A DNA stretch of 64,000 nt from Lunularia cruciata (taxonomy: Eukaryota > Streptophyta > Marchantiopsida > Lunulariales > Lunulariaceae), in assembly GCA_948567375.1 (NCBI GenBank), contig OX419755.1, forward strand, positions 8,375,001 to 8,439,000, in the 5' to 3' direction. This document shows, piece by piece, positions 56,654 through 64,000 of this stretch. The number at the start of each line of letters is the position of its first letter. Positions within the stretch are counted from its first letter, which is position 1. The position numbers and the translations under genes are program-made. The notes beneath the pieces are model-generated. The model worked only from the letters and a program-made list of their open reading frames with translations, had not been told where the DNA came from and searched no databases.

Positions 56654-57341
56654 TGTGAGCCGGCCTGTCTCTCACTCAAGATGAACCTCTGATGGCTATT
56701 ATGGTAGCGCACCATGGACTAAGAAGGCAAGGAACCCCAACTCCATCATACTCCTCCAAGGCTAACACTCCAAGACTCAAGACATTGCTCCCTAGAGAAC
56801 TCAATGAGAGAGAGATAGTTGCAGATGAAAGGATGATGAGTACCTCCTCACCCCTTGTTTATATACTTGTGAAATAGTTACGTACCAAAGTTACTAATTA
56901 CCGTAATAACTCAAGTTACTAGACTAAAAGTCAAGTAAAGTCAAAAAGTAGAAAGGAATATCCATTCACATGGGCATATTCCCCTAAGTGGTCTTATCTT
57001 GACCCAACCACTAAGTCAAGGATTCCTTCACATGGGCTATCCTTGGACTAAGAAGAATCCAAAACAAAAAGGCTTGCGGTCCCAAGAGTTCTCAACTCTT
57101 TCCTCAAAGCCAAACACCTAAGAATAATACCAAGTCAACACACTAAAGTCCAAAATAGTGGTGCTCATCTTTTCTACTTCCTCTAAAGTAAGGTCCCCTC
57201 TATCTTAGCTATGACTAACTTCAGCTAAGCATGACTAATATAGAACCATCCTTTATCTCTATATAAATAATATCTCTTAAGTACTTGTAATACCAAGCTA
57301 AATATCACAATACCACACACATGCACAAATGGGTGTTACAT
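56654..57341 (-). repeat. A3 3' LTR
   Basis: The plus strand runs TGTGAGCCGGCC to GGGTGTTACA. The minus-strand end of the LTR encodes an in-frame ATG (56673-56675, MRDRPAH) that reads on into M2 protease sequence for 130 codons. Confidence 0.95.
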
Positions 57342-57354
57342 TTACCCCCGGACT
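57342..57354 (-). other. A3 polypurine tract
   Basis: The minus strand GTCCGGGGGTAAA abuts the 3' LTR. A2 has the purer GTTGGGGGGTAAA at the same place. Confidence 0.85.
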
Positions 57355-57388
57355 AAGTTTTCACTTTGTCCTCAAAGTGAAGGTCTTT

Positions 57389-58696
57389 CTACCTTCTATG
57401 GTACATCTTCAACTTATCATGGTTAATCCTATCAAAGTGTCTTCCTCCCAACTCCTTGAGATCATAGGTGTAATTGCCCCACACTTTCTCCACTATGTAA
57501 GGTCCAAAGTACTTAGGCAAAAACTTCTTTTGCACTCTCTTGAATCAAATGGAATCAAACAACATTACCCAATCACCTTCTTTGAAAGGCTCCACCTTCT
57601 CCTTGCCTTACCTCTTGTCATAGCTCTCCTTTTGTTTCCTTTGGGCTTGCTCCACTCGAACCATAGCAACTGCTCTTGCCTCTTCTAACTCCATGAGTTG
57701 ATCCTTCCTTGACTTCTCTGCATCACCTCCTTGTGCTTTCTTCAATCTCCTATGAATGCTTTGGAAGGTAGGAAGATCAAAGTGAATAGGTAAGGTAGAC
57801 TCAATACCATACACCAATTGAAATGGAGAATATCCGGTGGAAGTCTTCATAGTTGTCCTAAACTCCCACAAAACTGCATGAATCCTCTTGTCCCAATGAT
57901 GTTTAGCCCCCTCCATTTTTGCATCTTTGGCCAACATCATGCACAAGGTCTGATTGGTTCTCTCTGCCAAGCCATTGGAATTTGGCTTATAGGATGTACT
58001 TACTCTATGTGTGATAGAGAAATGTCGTAGCATGGCTATAGTTATGCTTCATGTAAACTCTCCTCCTCTATCAGAAACCAACTCCAAAGGGCATCCAAAC
58101 CTAGTGATAATGCGTTCAAAAAGAAATCTACCCACTTCATCTTCATTCTTGTCCCTCAATGGTCTAGCCTCAACCCACTTGGTAAGGTAATCAGTAACTA
58201 CCACAATGTATCGATTGTTCCTTGGGGTTCTATTGAGAGGACCTACAAAATCAACTCCCCACTTCTCAAAAGGTCCTAGCAATGGAATTGATCTAAGTGG
58301 TGGAGTGGATGTACACTTTCTAGCAAAAGCTTGACAAACATGACAAGTTTTCCAATAATCAAGACAATCCTTGAAAATCCCTCTCCAATGGTAACCTGCA
58401 TCTAGAATCTTGAAAGCAATCACCTTTCCTGCAAAGTGTCCTCCACATACTAAACCTTCATGAAACTCCTTTATGAGTAGGATAGACTCTTCCTTACCCA
58501 TTGCTCTTTGAAGTAGACCATCTGCTCCTTGGTGAAAAAGAATATCCTACACCATTGTGTAAGGTCTAGATCTTGCTGCAAGGGCCTTCCTCTCCCTAGC
58601 ATGCATCCCTTTTGGATAGTTACCTCTGGTCACAAAATCCACAATCTCCTTGTACTCCATTGGAACCTCTTGAGTGACTGAGATTGTCATGAGCTC
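57389..58696 (-). pseudogene. A3 integrase
   Basis: The minus-strand integrase begins after the RNase H deletion. The zinc-binding domain shows HEGLVCGGHFAGKV and CHVCQAF. The core has KWGVDFVGPLNRTPRNN, VTDYLTKWVEARPLRDKNE and GCPLELVSDRGGEFT. After a break near 58045 come SITHRVSTSYKPNSNGLAER (catalytic Glu in LAER), STGYSPFQLVYGIESTLP and the C-terminal MYHRR with stop at 57389-57391. DDE residues are all present across the two frames. Breaks include a stop near 58548 and a frameshift near 58040. Confidence 0.9.
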
Positions 58697-59828
58697 CTCA
58701 TCTTCTTAGGATCAACTGCTATTCCATCCTCTAAGATGATGTGCCCCAAAAGTAGACCTTCTTCACATCCAAAAATGCACTTCTCTAGGTTGAGTGATGC
58801 ATTTGCCTCATCCAAGCATTGCAAGACTTTGATTAGGTGCTCAAAGTGCTCCTCCTTGCTCCCATAGACACAAAAGTCATCAATGAAGTCTCTCACAAAT
58901 TTCCCAATGAAAGGTTCAAATACCTTGTTCATGAACCGTTGGAATGTGGCTGGAGCATTGCAAAGCCCAAAAGGCATGACCTTGAAAGCATAAGTTCCCC
59001 AAGGTGTGGTGAATGTGGTGAGTTTTTGATGCTCTGGTGCAATCTTGATTTGGTTATATCCACTATAACCATCTCCAAAACTATACCTCTCATGACCTGC
59101 AACCTCCTCCAAGATCTCATCAATGAATGGCAATGGGTAGTAGTCCTTCTTGGTAACAACATTGAGCTTCTTGTAATCCACACATACTCGAAGCTTGCCA
59201 TTCTTTTTCTTCACAATAACAATTGGAGACACCCATTCTGAATTCTCCACCTCAAAGATAAATCCAGCCTCCTTGAGCTTATCAATCTCCTCCTTCACAA
59301 CCAAAGATATTGATGGGCTAATGTGATGTTGCTTTTGGCGGATTGGTCTTGCATGTGACTCCACCTCTATCTTGTGCTCCTCCAAGGTGACTTTTTTAAA
59401 TCCTTGTAACTGAAAGCAAACACATGGATGAACTTGCGGAAAATCTCTTCAAATCTCACCTTCTCCTCCTTGGTAACATTTGGGCCATACTTGAGGGTAG
59501 CTAACATTCTCTCTACCTCCTCAAGTGTCAATGCTGATTTGTCTGGGTCCTTCAAAACCTCAAGCTTAGTTGCAAAATCCATAGCACACAAGGGATACAC
59601 ATCTGAATCAGATTCAGATTCATCCTCCTCCATGGAAGTCTCCTCTTCCATGCTTGTGTCCACATCGGAACCTCCTTCTTCAAAATCTGATTCCCAATAA
59701 TCAGAAGATGGTGTATCTGAATGTGAAGTGTTGGTGGTGTTAGTCACAGGAACTGTGACCCTATGGTTTGATGGCCCAATCCTCAAGTACCCTTTGTGCC
59801 ATCGATCAGTTGTGCGTGTTGCTCTCAA
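58697..59828 (-). pseudogene. A3 acidic linker and reverse transcriptase
   Basis: Two minus-strand frames cover this. 59367-59828 holds the acidic linker (SDVDTSMEEETSMEEDESES) and the start of the domain. 58687-59385 is an open 232-codon frame with ARPIRQKQHHISPSI, EWVSPIVIVKKKNGKLRV, FGDGYSGYNQIKIAPEH, PFGLCNAPATFQRFMN and catalytic FIDDFCVYGSKEEH. At GIAVDPKK the sequence jumps to integrase: RNase H and tether (~660 bp relative to A2) are deleted, with TGAGG shared at the junction near 58697-58703. A one-base change near 59385 splits the two frames. Confidence 0.9.
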
Positions 59829-60306
59829 TCATGGTCTCCCTAGAAGTAAGTCATAGCTTGAATCCTTCAAGACTTGGAAAGTCATGAGATTTTGAACTCC
59901 CATAACTGAAACTACCACCTTATCCATCACCCCTATTGGTCGAACTTGTTGCTTGTTTGCCATGCTCACCACAAATGTTGAAGGTCTTGAGGGTATCATA
60001 CCCAACTTCTTCATCAACCTTTCTGACATGGCATTCACTGCTGATCCTCTATCAACCAATGCATCCTTGATGTTGTGACCATTCACTCTCACATCAATCT
60101 TGGAGGCATATTCACAAGCCTCTCATTGTGCTGGCTTGGCATCCACCACCCCCATTGATACAAGAACTTTTGCCTTCTTCTTCGTCTTGCTCCTTGTAGA
60201 ACTCAAACCACCTCTAAGCTCCTTTCTCAAGGTAGGGTTCAAAGCAACTAATTGGCCCACTGTGATGTTAGCTTTGTGCCTACCAACATCCCCCAACACA
60301 TTGTAG
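59829..60306 (-). pseudogene. A3 protease region
   Basis: The minus strand has YNVLGDVGRHKANITVGQL, a lysine run, then an open stretch from 60092: RVNGHNIKDALVDRGSAVNA, MSERLMKKLGMIPSRPSTF, VVSMANKQQVRPIGVMDK and KDSSYDLLLGRP. The active site reads DRGS rather than DTGS or DSGS. The second conserved strand (YDLLLGRP) is intact and is followed by a stop at 59829. Confidence 0.85.
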
Positions 60307-61556
60307 TTCTATTGTTGCTTTGAGATCAAGAAGTCCTCTATCCCCAACTTCTTCCTTGGAGTCTTTGTTGTTGAGGGTGTTGAGGTGCGAGTGCTCCTAG
60401 TAGACATAGGAGTATCCTTGCTTGAAGTCAATCCTTGAGAAGAGTGAACATCCTTTGCAAAACGAGCTCTCTTCTTCTCTTGTGCCAAAAGCTCCAAATT
60501 AAGACCATTGGAGTTTGAGCACTCTCCCTTCTCATACTTGCTCTCAACCACATCTATGGATGCTATCCCCTTACCTTTGTTGGGATTAGGAGCCACTTGG
60601 GTTTCACTATCTCCCTCTTTCCCTCTATTGGCTCCCTCATAACCCCTTCTTCCATGGTAAGTGGAATTTGGGCAATTCCTTTGGATATGGCCTCTTCCTC
60701 CACAACCAAAACAATTTCTATCATTGAAATTGTTGGCTGGTTGGCCTCCTCTATATGGATAGTTTCCATAACTCCTAGGCCCTCTCCCTACATTCTGATC
60801 CACCTCTCTCTTCTCCCATGGTTGCACCACATTGATCTTGAGATCCGCAAGTTGTTCTGTGATGGTTTGGAGTGGATCTTTTGGTGGAGGTGCAAGAATT
60901 GGAGCAACTACTACTTGTGGTGCAACCCTTGTCACCAAAGTATCAGAAGTTCCACCATACTTGTGGCCTTGAGAAGGATGCACAACCTCCTTCACCACCA
61001 AATCACTCTCATCCCCTTCCAAACTCTCCTCCATATGAATTGCGATCTTAATAGCTTCAACCTTGGAAGAAGGTTTCTCATATCTCACCTTGCTTCTAAT
61101 TTGTGGTCTCAACCCTCCCACAAAATTCTTGGTGAGCATGGCCCCTATGCCAATCATTGTAGTCTCCACATCATCCCCACCCTTCCTCAACACTATGTGA
61201 AATTTGGACTCCAACTTTTATACTCTTTCCACATAGACTCTCACTTTCTCTCCATCTCCTTGCTTGAGAAATTAAACCTCACTCATCAATCTCTCATAAC
61301 TCTCATCAGGAAGAAAGTTCTCAATGAGTGTTGAAGTCAAAATCTCCCAAGACTCCTCTTCCACATCTCTCCTCTCTCTCTTTTGGTATTCTGACTCATA
61401 CCATGTAAGTGCTGCATCCTCAAAGAAATCTGGTAATAATGAGGCCCACACATTCTTCCTCCTCTCATTGTTTCCTATGCAAGCTCTCTTGAAGTCTCTC
61501 ACAAGGGCCTCCACATCTTCTCCATCCTTGCCAAAGAAAACCGGAAGTTTCCCCAT
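60307..61556 (-). pseudogene. A3 gag with zinc knuckle
   Basis: The start codon is at 61554-61556 (MGKLPVFFGKDGEDVEALVR). Capsid-type helices follow: DAALTWYESEYQKRERRD, TSTLIENFLPDESYERLMSE. A stop at 61272 precedes an open 301-codon part (60309-61214) with NFVGGLRPQIRSKVRYEKPS, GRGPRSYGNYPYRGGQPAN, one CCHC knuckle CFGCGGRGHIQRNC and a Ser/Thr-rich tail (TRTSTPSTTKTPRKK). The knuckle binds the genomic RNA in this class of protein. It is the best preserved family A gag here, with only a few breaks. Confidence 0.92.
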
Positions 61557-63101
61557 CTTAACCCCTCACTATCTTTCATTTCTCTCAATTTTTTTTTCTT
61601 TTTTCTTTTCTCTCACTCTATTACTAATAGAATATATACATGACTAACACCATCTGAGAATAATCCACTCTAGGGAATACAAAAGGTTCAGGTTGCTCCA
61701 AGATTTCTATAGCAATATCAAATCCTAGAGTGCATATTAATCTAACTCTCATGGATAGTTTATCCATAAGTTGAAAGATTATCTCCATCACTAATCTTGA
61801 GAACTAGCTGATGAAGGTGGTAGAATTTCTCTAGCTGTACTAAGACTCTCTCCAAGATCCTTCACCAAAGTTTCCAAAAGTGCTTTTACTCCACTACACT
61901 CATGTCCTTTTGGAAGTCCTTCAACTCCACAAACCTCACACAACTCCTTGGTCTTAGATCTTCTCCCTCCCAATCTTGGTGAAGAAGGTCCAACATGCAA
62001 ACCCAAGTCAAGTAAGCCTCTCCTTTCCCTCAATCTCTTGCTCTCAAAGGTCAATGGACATGAACTTGCCTTTTGTTCTTTCTCTCCACATAGAAAGCAC
62101 TTAGACTCACTCTTTCTTCCAAGTGGTGTAGGTTTTTGGATCCTCTCAATACTCTCTTCAAATTCTATTGTAAACTCTCTTTTCTTCAAATCAACCCCTA
62201 CAATCACCTCAAACCCTTGGGGAACCTTGCATAATCTCAATTGCCACTCTTGATGACCCTCCATGTTCCCAAGATGAATCTAAACACTCAAACATGCTTT
62301 TTGTTGATCTCAAACTCCTCATGCATGAGATCTCCACTCTGCAGAATTGACCCTTCCTCACAATGTCACTCAAATCTCCCAACCTGTATCTCACAGTCCT
62401 CTGAAATTTTGCACACTTAATAAAAACTCTAGGACGTCTCTCCTTGAAAAATTTCAGATCTTTTCATCAAGCCATTTGGCCTAGACACCTCTCTATTCAG
62501 CACACATATTTCAGATTTGGTTTGAAAACCACCCCCCTCATTTCAAAAACTCATAACTCCCTGCGCAAGAACGATCTCTCTCTAACTTTTGTGGCAGCAG
62601 GTAGGATACAATAAACTGAATTTTTTTGAGAATTTTCAAGACAATTTACCGAAAATTGAAGAAATGGCAGACTCTGTACAATTTTCTAAAGAGCATGCAG
62701 TTGCGGGAGCACTTTACCCTATCAACTTTCAAAAATTCTAGCCTAGTGCGTATAGAAGCTCTCACAATAATTTTAAGTGTGCTAACTGGAAAATAACCCA
62801 AGCTATCATGTGTAGAAATTTCAAGTCCAGATCTCAAACTTGAGATTTTGCCCAAAATCACCTTAATCCCCAAAATCTGCAATCCACCTCACACAATCTC
62901 TCCAATTCCTCTCATGTGTACAAGATGTACAAAATCAACTCAAATACATCATAATGAACTACAGGGTATACAAATGGATCTTGGTTCTCTAACATAAGTT
63001 CAGCCCTCTCCTCTCCTAATGTCCTCTCCAAGTGAGCTCTCATAGCCTCCTTCTGCCTAATGTAGAATTGGACACGGAACATTATCTTCCCTTCTAGAGA
63101 G
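61557..63101 (-). other. A3 5' leader between primer site and gag
   Basis: This is a leader of ~1.5 kb, long for a gypsy element. It holds a 157-codon open frame (61791-62264, listed separately). 62265-62911 shows no open frame that looks coding. A 77-codon frame at 62912-63145 starts with an ATG inside the LTR (MKDRPAH) and reads FRVQFYIRQKEAMRAHLERT; its reality is uncertain. No other element is inserted here. Confidence 0.75.
61791..62264 (-). CDS. Leader ORF of A3 with two Cys-rich motifs (hypothetical)
   Basis: A 157-codon frame with ATG start and a stop, uninterrupted, lies upstream of gag on the coding strand. It begins MEGHQEWQLRLCKVPQGFEV, then EFTIEFEESIERIQKP. Two Cys motifs follow: CFLCGEKEQKASSC (knuckle spacing C-x2-C-x9-C, without the His) and CEVCGVEGLPKGHEC (C-x2-C-x8-H-x-C). 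The end is SSASSQD. The paired Cys motifs suggest zinc binding and perhaps RNA binding, but this is inference. A1 and A2 lack this region in the window, so conservation cannot be tested here. I do not recognise the protein. Confidence 0.45.
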   Translation of the reverse strand: MEGHQEWQLRLCKVPQGFEVIVGVDLKKREFTIEFEESIERIQKPTPLGRKSESKCFLCGEKEQKASSCPLTFESKRLRERRGLLDLGLHVGPSSPRLGGRRSKTKELCEVCGVEGLPKGHECSGVKALLETLVKDLGESLSTAREILPPSSASSQD

Positions 63102-63119
63102 GTCTTGGCAACGGAACCA
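63102..63119 (-). other. A3 primer-binding site (degraded tRNA-Asp type)
   Basis: On the minus strand TGGTTCCGTTGCCAAGAC follows the 5' LTR by about 5 bp. It shares CCGTTGCC with the tRNA-Asp complement seen in L-f but differs elsewhere, so the primer assignment is tentative. Confidence 0.5.
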
Positions 63120-63123
63120 AAAA

Positions 63124-63811
63124 TGTGAGCCGGCCTGTCTTTCACTCAGGATGAACCTCTGATGGCTATTATGGTAGTGCACCATGGACTAAGAAGGCAA
63201 GGAACCCCAACTCCATCATACTCCTCCAAGGCTAACACTCCAAGACTCAAGACATTGCTCCCTAGAGAACTCAATGAGAGAGAGATAGTTGCAAATGAAA
63301 GGATGATGAGTACCTCCTCACCCCTTGTTTATATACTTGTGAAATAGTTACGTACCAAAGTTACTAATTACCGTAGTAACTCAAGTTACTAGACTAAAAG
63401 TCAAGTAAAGTCAAAAAGTAGAAAGGAATATCCATTCACATGGGCATATTCCCCTAAGTGATCTTATCTTGACCCAACCACTAAGTCAAGGATTCCTTCA
63501 CATGGGCTATCCTTGGACTAAAGAAGAATCCAAAACAAAAAGGCTTGCGGGCCCAAGAGTTCTCAACTCTTTCCTCAAAGCCAAACACCTAGGAATAATA
63601 CCAAGTCAACACACTAAAGTCCAAAATGGTGGTGCTCATCTTTTCTACTTCCTCTAAAGTAAGGTCCCATCTATCTTAGCTATGACTAACTTTAGCTAAG
63701 CATGACTAATATAGAACCATCCTTTATCTCTATATAAATAATATCTCTTAAGTACTTGTAATACCAAGCTAAATATCACAATACCACACACATGCACAAA
63801 TGGGTGTTACA
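63124..63811 (-). repeat. A3 5' LTR
   Basis: 688 bp, the same ends as the 3' LTR. On the minus strand a good TATA-like GTATATAAAC (63327-63336) lies about 480 bp into the LTR, with an AT-rich TATTTATATAG (63730-63740) closer to its start. I favour the first as core promoter, without proof. Confidence 0.93.
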
Positions 63812-64000
63812 GAATGGATCCCATGCTCCTCAACCAAGTCAACTCCACTACTAACCACCTCTACTCTAGTAGTAGGAACCGCATCTTCCCTACTCTCACA
63901 AAGTGTGGCAGCCAATTGGAACACTAGGGCTAGGTCAACTCCCAATGTAAACATGTCATTGGCCAAAAACAAAGGATACCGCATAATCAGCTGAGCCGCC
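63812..64000 (-). pseudogene. M2 gag-like fragment at the window edge
   Basis: The reverse complement aligns with M1 at about 10195-10355: TATCCTTTGTTTTTGGCCA, GCCACACTTTGTGAGAGTAG, GAGGAGCATGGGATCC. It is the part of M2 upstream of the A3 insertion and runs off the window. The minus-strand frame 63769-63984 (FLANDMFTLGVDLALVFQLA) is the readable piece here but ends within the A3 LTR. Function is unknown beyond lying before the protease. Confidence 0.75.

Larger units (their letters stand above)
56654..63811 (-). mobile_element. Family A gypsy element A3 with both LTRs
   Basis: This 7.2-kb minus-strand element has its 5' LTR at 63124-63811, a leader of ~1.57 kb, gag-pol at 57389-61556, a polypurine tract at 57342-57354 and 3' LTR at 56654-57341. 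The LTRs are 688 bp each and differ at about a dozen sites by eye (~98% identical), the most alike LTR pair here. M2 flanks read CTGAAC on the left and GAATGG on the right, so the duplication is at most GAAC/GAAT with one change. RNase H is deleted, so A3 cannot be autonomous. Confidence 0.93.
30520..64000 (-). mobile_element. Family M gypsy element M2 with DNMT and PHD finger, heavily nested
   Basis: After removing inserted elements the minus strand reads: gag part (63812-64000), protease, linker and methyltransferase start (55728-56653), methyltransferase rest, reverse transcriptase, RNase H, integrase (48456-52003), integrase end (45108-45175), PHD finger (31368-31572), polypurine tract and LTR (30520-31198). 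It is inserted in A2 gag at 30519/30520. Interruptions are A3, L-h, L-g and L-f. Its 5' LTR and start lie beyond 64000. Each junction was placed by comparing with M1 or by target-site duplications. Confidence 0.85.

Noticed and set aside
63812-63816. A clean 5-bp target-site duplication for A3
   Set aside because: The flanks are TGAAC and GAATG. Only a 4-base GAAC/GAAT overlap remains when compared with M1, so I do not claim a perfect duplication.
1-64000. Host protein-coding genes, rRNA, tRNA genes, CRISPR arrays
   Set aside because: Nearly every coding-looking stretch could be assigned to a retrotransposon family. The tRNA-like matches are only primer-binding sites. No regularly spaced short repeats were seen.

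Overview
The window looks like one long nest of LTR retrotransposons. I found no host gene, rRNA, tRNA, CRISPR array or bacterial feature. The elements are plant-type Ty3/gypsy: fused gag-pol frames, a primer site matching the 3' end of plant tRNA-Asp, a chromodomain integrase fragment and very long LTRs. Old insertions sit inside older ones, and most damage is by transitions and small deletions. This suggests heterochromatin of a land plant or close relative with a large, repeat-rich genome. I cannot name the species.

Four families are present; the letters are mine. Family A has LTRs of about 690 bp and lies on the minus strand: A1 (1243-4920), A2 (21861-30519) and A3 (56654-63811, with both LTRs). 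Family L has LTRs up to 3.8 kb that carry a reading frame of about 857 codons inside the LTR. It has eight copies, including the full-length L-f (31573-45107) with perfect GGTGG target-site duplications. Family M carries a DNMT3-like cytosine-5 DNA methyltransferase between protease and reverse transcriptase, and a PHD finger after integrase: M1 (9746-15352, plus strand) and M2 (30520 to beyond 64000, minus strand). Family C is a chromovirus seen as a 3' end (799-1242) and a solo LTR (14390-15104).

Layout: 1-9745 is C1 broken by L-a and A1, then two back-to-back L LTRs (L-b minus, L-c plus). M1 follows, split by a C solo LTR and cut at 15353 by L-d. L-d is cut at 21861 by A2, and A2 is cut at 30520 by M2. 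A2 also holds the solo LTR L-e. M2 is itself interrupted by L-f, L-g, L-h and A3. The relative order of events is therefore M1, then L-d, then A2, then M2, then L-f, L-g, L-h and A3.

Every gag-pol frame is broken, so all are annotated as pseudogenes. Where the breaks are mutually exclusive between the two LTRs of one element, the frame was probably open at insertion. The two systems most worth attention are the methyltransferase plus PHD cargo of family M and the conserved LTR-embedded protein of family L.
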